From Prevotella sp. (GTDB lineage Bacteria > Bacteroidota > Bacteroidia > Bacteroidales > Bacteroidaceae): a DNA stretch of 55,492 nucleotides. The stretch covers positions 1 to 55,492 of the forward strand of contig JAFTFG010000014.1 of NCBI GenBank assembly GCA_017449675.1. The letters are read 5' to 3'. The notes under the pieces are model-generated. The model was not told the DNA's origin and made no database searches. It was given only the letters and a program-made list of their open reading frames with translations. Shown here piece after piece: positions 44,057 through 52,418 of this stretch; position 1 is the first letter of the stretch; each line of letters opens with the position of its first letter. A program made the position numbers and the translations under genes.

Positions 44057-45363
44057 GATACTTGTTTGCGATTCGTTTCACCGGTTGTCCAATGTTCATT
44101 GATAGGGGTAAGCAGGGCCTCTTTGGGAGCCGTGATTTGGTTCCATACGATATAACTGGTGGTGGGGGGGCATACGTCATCGTTATATCCCCATGTAAGA
44201 TAGACCGGGCACTGGATGCGACGAGCAAAGTTCACCACGTCATAATACGCCAGATTCTTGATCTTCTCAGGTGTCAGCATACCCACCTGTCTGTTGAAAT
44301 GAGGATAGCCACCCGTACGTCCTTTCTCCGCATAACCAGCCATATCACTGAGGGCTGGATGGTTGGCGACACAGGCTGTCACACGAGAATCGAGTGCTGC
44401 TGTAATCAGAGAGAGAGCACCTCCCTGGCTACCGCCCTGTACGAACACGTTCTTACCGTCCCATTCGGGGAGTGAGGTGAGATAATCAATGGCACGGACA
44501 CAAGCCACATACACATGCTTCATGTAGTAATTGTCACGCTGGTCAAGACCATTCTCCAGATAGCCATTACCGTCAGAGAAGGCTGTAGAGATCTCCTGGA
44601 ACTCCTTATCACTGATCTTTGGATGCAGTCCGTGAATCTCTATCATCAAACGGATCATTCCCTGCTCCGTATATTCGGGAGTCACATTCTTTATAGTTTT
44701 GATACCGGCTCCCGGAGGAGTCATAACGACAGGATATTTCCCACTACCAGATTTGGGTTTCAAGAGATAGCCATAGATACTATGACGGCGGTCGGTACGG
44801 ATCTTCAACAGGAAAGCGTCTACCTTATTATTACTATACTCGGGAGCGGGTTCGCAATCCACACTGACCGGGGTCTTGCGAGCCTCAGCAATCGCGGCTT
44901 TCCAAAAATCATCGAAATCGGCAGGGTTCTGGGTATAGGGCTGTAGTTTCTCAGGCGAGAAGCCTACCTTCACATGATGCTGTGCCTTACTACCGTCAAC
45001 CATAGCGGTCAGTCGCAGGTCGAGGAAGCCGGGAGTCTTCAGTGTTCCCATATCGATGGTGGCCCGTCCGTTCTTCAGCAGTACCTTACCCTTCGTCGTG
45101 GCAGGCAACTCATCCGGCCCAATCTCATAGGTCAACTCCACATCCTGGGGAATACCATAGCGCAGAAAGGTCACTTCCACCTTGGCTTTCTCGCCCGTCT
45201 GATAGAGCCAGTCCGCATGATTAGGTACTGTCAGCCACAGATAGTCACTGCGGTAGGGATAATTCTCTGCTGATACTTGTTGGATAGAGACCAGAAACAT
45301 GGCAATAAGGACAGCCACACTCTTCAGCCATGACTGCTTGAGAATACATTCGTTCTTCTTCAT
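44032..45363 (-). CDS. Exported acetylxylan esterase (AXE1/CE7-type)
   Basis: 443 residues: signal peptide (ending VSIQQVSA), a beta-sandwich domain (about 25-130) and an AXE1-type hydrolase domain. Nucleophile Ser lies in VQGGSQGGALSL; Asp is in TWGYNDDVCPP and His in NEHWT, as in CE7 esterases that deacetylate xylo-oligosaccharides and cephalosporin C. First gene of the esterase-esterase-BaiN unit. Two near-identical promoters sit upstream. Confidence 0.9.
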   Translation of the reverse strand: MKKNECILKQSWLKSVAVLIAMFLVSIQQVSAENYPYRSDYLWLTVPNHADWLYQTGEKAKVEVTFLRYGIPQDVELTYEIGPDELPATTKGKVLLKNGRATIDMGTLKTPGFLDLRLTAMVDGSKAQHHVKVGFSPEKLQPYTQNPADFDDFWKAAIAEARKTPVSVDCEPAPEYSNNKVDAFLLKIRTDRRHSIYGYLLKPKSGSGKYPVVMTPPGAGIKTIKNVTPEYTEQGMIRLMIEIHGLHPKISDKEFQEISTAFSDGNGYLENGLDQRDNYYMKHVYVACVRAIDYLTSLPEWDGKNVFVQGGSQGGALSLITAALDSRVTACVANHPALSDMAGYAEKGRTGGYPHFNRQVGMLTPEKIKNLAYYDVVNFARRIQCPVYLTWGYNDDVCPPTTSYIVWNQITAPKEALLTPINEHWTTGETNRKQVSWLKNHIK

Positions 45364-45392
45364 GATTGCTAATTTGTTTTAGTATGATGCGA

Positions 45393-45508
45393 CAAAGTTA
45401 CGAAAAAACGAGAGAAAAGCCAAATATATTTGGACTTTTCCGAGTGCCGAGTAAGTTCGGCGAAGCCAAAGTTACGAAAAAACGAGTAAAGAACCAAATT
45501 TATTTGAG
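45393..45508 (-). promoter_or_regulatory. Duplicated promoters of the acetylxylan esterase gene
   Basis: Two copies of a promoter module 74 bp apart. The -7 boxes TAACTTTG are at 45393-45400 and 45467-45474, each preceded by 19 bp (CTCGTTTTTTCG next to the box) and TTTGG. The copies share 20 identical bases. The proximal copy contains the palindrome CCAAATATATTTGG (45420-45433). Confidence 0.7.
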
Positions 45509-45527
45509 TTCTTTAAGACATACAATG

Positions 45528-45745
45528 AGACGGCCCTTAGGATCACTCCCAAGGGCCGTCTAACCTTTTCTTTTCCTATTAATAACTAAAAACTTGCTTT
45601 CTCTAAAACTAATACCTGACTACTAACCTAAAACCTCTAATACTTTACTACTAACCTAAAACTACTAACTAACCGCATTAAAACCTTAATCTAAACATAA
45701 GTGTTATCCTCAATCTTTATTTACCTTTACTAATTCCTCTGAATC
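45528..45745 (-). ncRNA. Candidate small RNA or long leader with strong 3' hairpin
   Basis: The 470-base gap between rsmA and the esterase gene has no ORF of merit. On the minus strand a -7 box TTACCTTTGC (box 45752-45759) is followed by about 200 bases of TTAG-rich sequence including a 28-bp tandem repeat, then a perfect 11-bp stem AGACGGCCCTT (45528-45538) / AAGGGCCGTCT (45551-45561). The T-rich tail is clearer on the plus strand (TAACCTTTTCTTTT), so direction of termination is uncertain. General build resembles the candidate at 4246-4382. Confidence 0.45.
45607..45662. repeat. Imperfect 28-bp tandem repeat, two copies
   Basis: Units 45607-45634 and 45635-45662 share ACTACTAACCTAAAAC and the preceding CTAATAC. 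A partial third copy (ACTACTAACTAAC) begins at 45661. Lies within the candidate small RNA. Confidence 0.6.
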
Positions 45746-45830
45746 ACGATGCAAAGGTAAGCAGATTTCATCATGTGACAATGAAATATCTTCGTTTTAA
45801 GTAAAAAAGAGGGGGTATTCTTGACTTAAA

Positions 45831-46652
45831 TCAACAAGTTTGTGTGCGAACACAATTAGCATAATCCATCAGGTTCGTCAACTCCACGAACTGTGCAACT
45901 GTCAGTTGTTCAGGGCGTTTCGTCATAAAAGGATGCTCATAAAAACCCTCTGGAGCAGGATGGGTCTCATTGAAGAGCGGTCGAAGACTCACACGCAACA
46001 TCTTACGACGCTGGTTAAAAGCGGTTTTGACCACCCGTTTAAACAGGTCCTCGTCGCAGTCCAACCGTTCTACCTTATTACGTGTCATACGGATGACGGC
46101 ACTCTGTACTTTAGGAGGAGGATTGAAAACTGACGGTTCTACCGTGAAGAGGTATTCCACATCATACCAAGCCTGGATCAGGACACTGAGAATACCGTAG
46201 GCCTTAGTACCCGGTGCAGAGGCAATACGCAAGGCCACCTCACGTTGTATCATACCCGTACAACAGGGAATCAAGTCACGATTGTCCAGCATCTTGAAAA
46301 ATATCTGCGAAGAGATATCATAGGGATAATTACCAGTGAGGACAAACGGCTGTCCGTCGAATACCGTACGGAGGTCCATCCGCAGGAAGTCGCCCTCGAT
46401 GATGGGGTCTTTACTCTCCTCTTTAAACAACGTCCCTTCCAGGTAGGCCACGCTCTCCCGATCAATCTCCACTACCTTCAAAGGACGTGGTTTCTCCACC
46501 AGATATTGAGTCATCACCCCCATTCCGGGACCTACTTCCAATACGGGCAGGTCGGCATACGGCTCATCCACCGTATCCGCTATCCGCTTCGCTATAGAGA
46601 GGTCAGTCAGGAAATGCTGACCCAGATTCTTCTTTGGACGTACTTGTTTCAT
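45831..46652 (-). CDS. rsmA: 16S rRNA (adenine(1518)-N6/adenine(1519)-N6)-dimethyltransferase
   Basis: 273 residues from the start MKQVRPKKNLGQHFLTD. It dimethylates the two adenines of the 3' terminal helix of 16S rRNA, a late step of small-subunit assembly. SAM motif LEVGPGMGVMTQYL and the NYPYDIS (NPPY-type) motif are clear. The start at 46652 is preferred over 46709, since the promoter box TACCTTTG (46658-46665) ends five bases before it. The mRNA is therefore leaderless or nearly so. Confidence 0.96.
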   Translation of the reverse strand: MKQVRPKKNLGQHFLTDLSIAKRIADTVDEPYADLPVLEVGPGMGVMTQYLVEKPRPLKVVEIDRESVAYLEGTLFKEESKDPIIEGDFLRMDLRTVFDGQPFVLTGNYPYDISSQIFFKMLDNRDLIPCCTGMIQREVALRIASAPGTKAYGILSVLIQAWYDVEYLFTVEPSVFNPPPKVQSAVIRMTRNKVERLDCDEDLFKRVVKTAFNQRRKMLRVSLRPLFNETHPAPEGFYEHPFMTKRPEQLTVAQFVELTNLMDYANCVRTQTC

Positions 46653-46657
46653 GGGGA

Positions 46658-46705
46658 CAAAGGTACGATTAAGTGAGCAAAAAAGCAAATTAAATCTGTG
46701 TTTTT
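46658..46705 (-). promoter_or_regulatory. Promoter of rsmA
   Basis: Minus strand: TTTGC, 19 bp ending CTTAATCG, TACCTTTG (46665-46658). A member of the conserved-spacer promoter family. Confidence 0.78.
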
Positions 46706-46810
46706 TCAAAAAGCCTTGTTTGCTTTGATAAATTTCTCTCGCTCAGGAAAACAATTAAATCCGTTTTCTTTTCGCATACTCGAAATTTTACATTATCTTT
46801 GCACAGAATT

Positions 46811-47797
46811 ATGAAGTTGAGCAACATCATACTGAAGATACTGATGCCTCTGTTGCTGGGTGGTGCGATACTCTATTGGATGTATCGTGGCGAAGACTGG
46901 CAGCAGATCCGTCATGTGATGACGGACGAGATGGACTGGACATGGATGTTGCTGTCGTTCCCCTTCGGCATCCTGGCCCAGATGTTTCGCGGGTGGCGCT
47001 GGCGGCAGTCGCTGGAACCGATCGGGGAGCATCCCCGCACCTCCGTCAGCATCCATAGTATCTTCCTCTCCTATGCAGCCTCGCTGGTCATCCCACGAGT
47101 GGGTGAATTTACCCGATGCGGGGTCCTCAAGCGTTATGACAACGTGTCATTCCCCAAGGCACTGGGTACGGTGGTGACGGAGCGAGCCATCGACTCATTA
47201 CTCGTGATGGGTATCACGGCCATCGTCTTGCTGTTGGAGATGAGCACCTTCGGTATGTTCTTCCGTAAGACAGGGACCAACCTGCATACCATTCTGCAAG
47301 GATTCTCATGGGCCGGTTATCTGGTAGTGGCTGTCTGTATAGCCGCCATTGCCATCCTGTTGCATTATCTGTTGCGTAAACTCTCTATATATAATAAGGT
47401 GAGGGCCACCCTTACAGGTATCTGGCAGGGTGTGATCTCTCTCAGGAATATCCGCAACATCCCCCTGTTTGTATTCTTCACACTGGGTATTTGGCTGAGT
47501 TATTTCCTGCACTACTACCTCACGTTCTTCTGTTTCGACTTCACAGCCGACCTAGGACTGGGGTGCGCACTGGTAACCTTCATCGTAGGCAGCATCGCTG
47601 TCATCGTCCCTACCCCCAACGGTGCCGGCCCTTGGCACTTTGCCGTCAAGACCATGCTGATCCTCTATGGGGTGGCCGACGAGCACGCCCTCTATTTCGT
47701 CCTGATCGTACATACCGTACAAACCATTCTGGTCATCGCACTGGGTGTCTATGCATGGCTCGCCCTTAACTTCACGAAGAGAAATACTAACCCTTAA
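46811..47797 (+). CDS. YbhN/AglD/LPG-synthase-type integral membrane protein
   Basis: 328 residues, eight or so membrane segments, UPF0104 family (the membrane part of MprF). Motifs QMFRGWRWRQSLEP, YAASLVIPRVGEFTRCGVLKR and VPTPNGAGPWHFAVKTML are typical. Related proteins flip or synthesise aminoacyl lipids, but family function is mostly unknown. The ATG at 46811 follows a -7 box TATCTTTG at 46794-46801. Followed by pepD 11 bp later, so probably an operon. Confidence 0.85.
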   Translation: MKLSNIILKILMPLLLGGAILYWMYRGEDWQQIRHVMTDEMDWTWMLLSFPFGILAQMFRGWRWRQSLEPIGEHPRTSVSIHSIFLSYAASLVIPRVGEFTRCGVLKRYDNVSFPKALGTVVTERAIDSLLVMGITAIVLLLEMSTFGMFFRKTGTNLHTILQGFSWAGYLVVAVCIAAIAILLHYLLRKLSIYNKVRATLTGIWQGVISLRNIRNIPLFVFFTLGIWLSYFLHYYLTFFCFDFTADLGLGCALVTFIVGSIAVIVPTPNGAGPWHFAVKTMLILYGVADEHALYFVLIVHTVQTILVIALGVYAWLALNFTKRNTNP

Positions 47798-47808
47798 ACA
47801 ATAATACA

Positions 47809-49269
47809 ATGAACGAGATTCAGAACCTAAACCCACAGTGCATCTGGAAGAATTTCTATGCACTCACACAAGTACCACGTCCCAGTGGACATCTAGAGAA
47901 AATCCAGCAATTCCTGCTCGACTTCGGTAAGCAGGCAGGTGTAGAGGCCTTCCAAGACCCCGCCGGCAACATCGTATTCCGCAAACCAGCCTCAGCAGGT
48001 ATGGAAAACCGCAAGGGTATCATCCTGCAAGCCCACATGGACATGGTGCCACAGAAGACACCGGAGTCTACCCATAACTTCGAGACCGACCCTATCCAGC
48101 CCTGGATTGACGGTGAGTGGGTGAAGGCCAAAGGAACAACCCTGGGAGCCGATAACGGACTGGGTGTCGCCGCCATCATGGCCATCATGGAGGATAAGAC
48201 CCTGAAGCACGGTCCTATCGATGCCCTGATCACACGTGATGAGGAGACCGGTATGTATGGTGCCAACGAACTGCCTGAGGGAGAGTTGCAAGGTGACATC
48301 CTCATGAACCTCGACTCTGAGCACTGGGGTAAATTCGTCATCGGCTCGGCAGGCGGTATCGACATCACCGCAACACTCGACTATCAGGAGGTGGACACCG
48401 ATCCCGAAGACGCTGCCGTGAAGGTGACGGTATGCGGACTGCGTGGCGGTCATTCCGGTCTGGAGATCAACGAAGGTCGTGGTAATGCCAACAAACTACT
48501 GGTACAGGTGGTACGTGAAGCCATCGAGGAGACAGAGGCCCGTCTGGCCTCCTGGCAGGGCGGTAATATGCGCAATGCCATCCCCTTCAAGGCTGAGGCC
48601 GTACTGACACTCCCCCAAGAGAATATTGCCGCACTGAAGGAGATCGCAGAAGACTGGAAGGAGACCTTCAACGACGAGTTCAAACTCATCGAACCCCAAG
48701 GTATCGAAGTGATTGTAGAGGAAGTGGCTGCTCCCCAGAAAGAGGTACCCGTAGAGATTCAAGACAACCTCATCAATGCGATCTACGGCTGTCATGACGG
48801 TGTGGTACGTATGATACCCTCCTATCCCAGTGTGGTAGAGACCTCCAGCAACCTCGCCATCATCAATATCGGTGACGGCAAGGCCGCTATCAAGATACTG
48901 GCCCGTTCCAGTCGGGAAGACATGAAAGACTATATCGTCAAGACCCTTGAGAGTTGCTTCAACATGGCAGGCATGAAGGTAGTGACCGCCGGCTCATACG
49001 GTGGATGGGATCCCAACCCCGACTCAGAGATTCTGCACCTGCTGTTGAAGGAATACAAAGAACTGTTTGGTAAGGACGGTATCATCCAAGTCGACCATGC
49101 AGGACTGGAGTGCTCCGTTATCCTGGGTAAGTACCCCTGGCTCGACGTAGTGTCACTGGGTCCCACCATGAAGTCGCCCCATACCACGACGGAACGTGCC
49201 CTCATCGAGACAGTTGCCCCCTTCTGGGAACTGCTGAAGAAAACACTGGAGGATATTCCTGAAAAGTAA
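47809..49269 (+). CDS. pepD: Aminoacyl-histidine dipeptidase (PepD), second copy
   Basis: 486 residues, M20 family zinc dipeptidase. Motifs LQAHMDMVPQ, TTLGADNGLGVAAIMAIMED, TRDEETGMYGANELPEG and GLRGGHSGLEINEGRGNANK match the first copy at 23174-24610 but the proteins are clearly diverged. A strong terminator follows at 49285-49331. Why two are kept is not visible here. Confidence 0.94.
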   Translation: MNEIQNLNPQCIWKNFYALTQVPRPSGHLEKIQQFLLDFGKQAGVEAFQDPAGNIVFRKPASAGMENRKGIILQAHMDMVPQKTPESTHNFETDPIQPWIDGEWVKAKGTTLGADNGLGVAAIMAIMEDKTLKHGPIDALITRDEETGMYGANELPEGELQGDILMNLDSEHWGKFVIGSAGGIDITATLDYQEVDTDPEDAAVKVTVCGLRGGHSGLEINEGRGNANKLLVQVVREAIEETEARLASWQGGNMRNAIPFKAEAVLTLPQENIAALKEIAEDWKETFNDEFKLIEPQGIEVIVEEVAAPQKEVPVEIQDNLINAIYGCHDGVVRMIPSYPSVVETSSNLAIINIGDGKAAIKILARSSREDMKDYIVKTLESCFNMAGMKVVTAGSYGGWDPNPDSEILHLLLKEYKELFGKDGIIQVDHAGLECSVILGKYPWLDVVSLGPTMKSPHTTTERALIETVAPFWELLKKTLEDIPEK

Positions 49270-49284
49270 TAAGACAAAGGCGTT

Positions 49285-49331
49285 AAAAGGTAAAAAAGGA
49301 GGTTTCGTACTTTCTTTTTTACCTTTTTTAT
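49285..49331 (+). terminator. Rho-independent terminator after pepD
   Basis: A perfect 14-bp stem, AAAAGGTAAAAAAG (49285-49298) with CTTTTTTACCTTTT (49314-49327), followed by more T. The descending arm runs directly into the corA promoter. Confidence 0.85.
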
Positions 49332-49362
49332 TTGTTTTTTTGCCCGCTTATTCGTACCTTTG
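49331..49362 (+). promoter_or_regulatory. Promoter of corA
   Basis: TTTGT, 19 bp ending GCTTATTCG, TACCTTTG (49355-49362). Transcription would start near 49366, leaving a leader of about 133 nt. Confidence 0.78.
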
Positions 49363-49365
49363 CAA

Positions 49366-49498
49366 CCGATAACCAAAATAGTAATAACAAAATGGACGAT
49401 TACCCGGCGAATCATTACAATTCGTAAGGCGTGAGGACAGCAGGCAAGACCGCTAATCCTCTTGCCGCTAAGACCGTTTGACAAAAAGGATTAGCATT
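49366..49498 (+). promoter_or_regulatory. Structured 5' leader of corA, candidate riboswitch
   Basis: A long leader by the standards of this genome. GGCAAGA (49443-49449) pairs with TCTTGCC (49460-49466). The loop sequence GCTAATCCT (49452-49460) pairs perfectly over nine bases with AGGATTAGC (49487-49495), which ends three bases before the corA start codon. The two helices would form a pseudoknot or exclude one another. A third small stem is CGAAT/ATTCG near 49409-49425. Translational control by magnesium or another ligand is possible. I do not recognise the M-box or another known class. Confidence 0.5.
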
Positions 49499-50425
49499 AT
49501 GAAGACTTACTGGAACATGACTGGTGGGCTCAGCCAACTCGAAGCGTGGCAGCCTAATTGTTGGATACAAGTGACGTGTCCGACAGAAGAGGATATCCAG
49601 ATGCTGCAAGAGCAGTATCAGATTCCAGACTATTTTCTTTCCGACATCAGTGATACCGATGAGCGTGCCCGTTATGAGTACGACGACGGATGGATGCTCA
49701 TCATCCTGCGTATCCCTTATGTGAAGGAGGTACGCTCTCGTACCCCTTACACCACCGTGCCATTAGGTATTATCCACAAGCGCGATGTCACCATTACCGT
49801 CTGCTACTACGAAACCAATATGATGATTGATTTTGTATCGTATCAGCAGAAGCGTGGGGAGGGATTCACCGACTATGTCGACATGATTTTCCGTCTGTTC
49901 CTGTCCAGTGCCGTATGGTATCTGAAACGACTCAAACAGATTTCCATGCTCATCGATAAGGCCAAGCGCAACCTGGATCGTGAGGTGAACAACGAGAGCC
50001 TGATCGGTCTGTCACGACTGCAAGACTCACTGACCTATTTCAATACCTCTATCCGAGGTAATGAGACCCTGCTCTCCAAGTTGAAGTTCAAGTTACAGAT
50101 CGACGAGTTGGATGCCGACCTGATCGAGGACGTGAATATCGAGATGACACAGGCCCGTGAGACCACCAATATCTACTCCAACATCCTGGAGTCGACAATG
50201 GACACCTATCAGAGTATCATCAACAACAACATGAACACCATCATGCGTACACTGACCTCCGTGACCATCATCCTCATGCTGCCGACCCTCGTGGCCAGTT
50301 TCTTTGGCATGAACCTCGTCAACGGCATGGAGAACAACCCTGTCGGATTCATCATTGCCATCCTGTTATCGTTGGTCATTTCCGTTGTTTCTTGGTTTTT
50401 CTTCCGCCATAAACGACTGATTTAA
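49499..50425 (+). CDS. corA: CorA-family magnesium/metal ion transporter
   Basis: 308 residues. A long cytoplasmic N-terminal domain (about 1-240) is followed by two C-terminal membrane helices around the signature FFGMNLVNG (GMN motif), the pore entrance of CorA channels for Mg2+ (or Co2+/Ni2+). The basic end FFRHKRLI is typical. The ATG at 49499 is preferred over 49478, since the latter lies inside the leader structure. Confidence 0.93.
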   Translation: MKTYWNMTGGLSQLEAWQPNCWIQVTCPTEEDIQMLQEQYQIPDYFLSDISDTDERARYEYDDGWMLIILRIPYVKEVRSRTPYTTVPLGIIHKRDVTITVCYYETNMMIDFVSYQQKRGEGFTDYVDMIFRLFLSSAVWYLKRLKQISMLIDKAKRNLDREVNNESLIGLSRLQDSLTYFNTSIRGNETLLSKLKFKLQIDELDADLIEDVNIEMTQARETTNIYSNILESTMDTYQSIINNNMNTIMRTLTSVTIILMLPTLVASFFGMNLVNGMENNPVGFIIAILLSLVISVVSWFFFRHKRLI

Positions 50426-50534
50426 CCCAATTTTCGCAAAAAGTTCACAAAAAATTAGGTACATTCAGAAGTTTTTATTAAGTTTGTACCTTGATATGTG
50501 TGTACTAACCATTTTCATGAACTAAAACAATTAG

Positions 50535-52358
50535 ATGATGGACTCTCAAGAAAACGCTCTCGAACAGGAGCAGAACGTGGAACAGAACGTAGTGGAAACA
50601 GAGGCAACAGCCCCAGTAGAAGAGACAGTAGCAGAACCAGAGCACAAACAGTACCAGAACAAAAAAGAGGTACTGGAACGTGCACGTGAAATCGCCCAAG
50701 GGGAGGAAGCGCCACAGAAGGAGGAGGTTGACTACCTGAAGACAGCCTTCTACAAACTCCACATCGCCGAGCGGGAGGCCCGTCTGAAAGAGTATATCGA
50801 AGCCGGTGGAGACCCTGAGGCATACCAGATCCTGCCCGATCAGGACGAAGAAGCCTTCAAGGCAGAAATGGGTATTATCAAGGAACGCCGCCAGAAACTT
50901 TTCAAGGAGCAGGAACAGGAGAAGCAGGAGAATCTCCAGAAAAAACTGGATATCATTGAGAAGATCAAGGGGATGATCACTTCCCCGGAAGAGGCCAACA
51001 AAGCCTATAAAGAGTTCAAGCAACTGCAAGAGGAATGGAAGGAAATCAAGAATATTCCCGCAGAGAAGGCCAATGAGTTATGGCGTAACTACCAACTCTA
51101 TGTAGAGCAGTTCTACGACCTGCTGAAACTCAACAGTGAAGCACGTGAATACGACTTCAAGAAGAATCTTGAGTTGAAGAATAAACTCTGTGAGGCTGCG
51201 GAGAAACTGGCAGAGGAGACAGATATCATCAGTGCCTTCCACCAGTTGCAGAAGTTACACCAGGAATACCGTGAGACAGGTCCTGTGGCCAAAGAGTTGC
51301 GTGAAGAGATATGGAACCGTTTCAAGGCTGCCTCTACCGTCATCAACAAGCGTCATCAGCAGCATTTCGAGGAGTTACGCTCTAAGGAAGAAGATAACCT
51401 GGCCCGTAAGACCGCTCTCTGTGAGAAGGTAGAAGCCATCGCTGCCGAAGAGAACAAGGGAAGTGGTGACTGGGAACGCCATACCAAGGAGATTATCGCA
51501 TTACAGGCCGAGTGGAAGACGATCGGTTTTGCACCTCAGAAGATGAACGTGAAGATCTTCGAGCGTTTCCGTGCCGCCTGCGATGATTTCTTCGGACGTA
51601 AAGCAGAGTATTTCAAGAGCCTCAAGGAGAACTTCAAAGAGAATGCCGAGAAGAAACGCGCCCTCATCGAGAAGGCCAAGGCTTTGCAAGACTCTACGGA
51701 ATGGAAATCAACGAGTGACAAACTCATCAACCTGCAGAAGGAATGGAAGACCATCGGAACCGTTCCCAAGAAACTGGGTGACCAACTATGGGAGGAATTC
51801 CTTACCGCCTGCAATAAATTCTTCGAGGCCCGTAATGCCGCAGGAGCCAACTCCCGTGGAGAGGAGTATCAAAACCTGGAGAAGAAACGTGATATCATCG
51901 AACAACTCAAGGCCGCTGCCGAAGAGACTGGAGAGGGCTTGCAGGAGAAGGTCCAGAAACTGGTGGAGGAATACCAGAGTATCGGACACGTCCCCTTCAA
52001 GGAGAAAGACAAGATCTACGAGGAGTATCATGCCATTCTTGACAAACTCTATAAGGAACTCAATATCAGTGTGGCCAAACGTCGTCTGAACAAGTTCAAG
52101 GACAACCTCCGCCAGGTTGCTGAGCGTGGTGAGAACGCCCTTGACAATGAGCGTGCCCGCCTGATGCGCCAGTATGAGCAGTTGAAGGCGGAGGTACAGA
52201 CCTACGAGAACAACCTCGGGTTCCTCAATGCCTCCTCGAAGAAGGGTAACTCTCTGATTGACGAGATGAACCGTAAGGTGCAGAAACTGAAAGACGAGGT
52301 ACAACTGGTTCGCGACAAGATCAAGGCGATTGACGCTGAGAACCGTGAGAAAGAATAA
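50535..52358 (+). CDS. DUF349-repeat coiled-coil protein
   Basis: 607 residues, cytoplasmic. An acidic N-terminal tail (about 1-60, Glu/Gln-rich) precedes at least five DUF349 repeats, recognisable by blocks such as WKEIKNIPAEKANELWRNYQ, WKTIGFAPQKMNVKIFERFR and YQSIGHVPFKEKDKIYEEYH. A long C-terminal coiled coil follows (about 520-607). Function is unknown in Bacteroidetes, where the gene is widespread. The 109 bases before it hold only a weak TACCTTGA -7-like box at 50486-50493. Confidence 0.85.
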   Translation: MMDSQENALEQEQNVEQNVVETEATAPVEETVAEPEHKQYQNKKEVLERAREIAQGEEAPQKEEVDYLKTAFYKLHIAEREARLKEYIEAGGDPEAYQILPDQDEEAFKAEMGIIKERRQKLFKEQEQEKQENLQKKLDIIEKIKGMITSPEEANKAYKEFKQLQEEWKEIKNIPAEKANELWRNYQLYVEQFYDLLKLNSEAREYDFKKNLELKNKLCEAAEKLAEETDIISAFHQLQKLHQEYRETGPVAKELREEIWNRFKAASTVINKRHQQHFEELRSKEEDNLARKTALCEKVEAIAAEENKGSGDWERHTKEIIALQAEWKTIGFAPQKMNVKIFERFRAACDDFFGRKAEYFKSLKENFKENAEKKRALIEKAKALQDSTEWKSTSDKLINLQKEWKTIGTVPKKLGDQLWEEFLTACNKFFEARNAAGANSRGEEYQNLEKKRDIIEQLKAAAEETGEGLQEKVQKLVEEYQSIGHVPFKEKDKIYEEYHAILDKLYKELNISVAKRRLNKFKDNLRQVAERGENALDNERARLMRQYEQLKAEVQTYENNLGFLNASSKKGNSLIDEMNRKVQKLKDEVQLVRDKIKAIDAENREKE

Positions 52359-52392
52359 TAATACCGTACGATTCTTCTAGATATTGGAACAA

Positions 52393-52415
52393 GTTGTTCC
52401 CCTGTGGGGAACAAC
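52393..52415 (+). terminator. Hairpin after the DUF349 gene
   Basis: A perfect 10-bp stem GTTGTTCCCC / GGGGAACAAC with loop TGT, 35 bp past the stop. No T run follows; the 22-bp repeats begin four bases later. Confidence 0.5.
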
Positions 52416-52418
52416 CCT

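Noticed and set aside
45366-45563. Plus-strand 65-codon frame upstream of the esterase gene
   Set aside because: It reads through two copies of a minus-strand promoter and a hairpin; the repeated peptide segments are a result of the DNA duplication.
49366-49498. M-box (ykoK) magnesium riboswitch
   Set aside because: The leader is too short and lacks the conserved multi-helix core I would expect; only a generic structured leader can be claimed.
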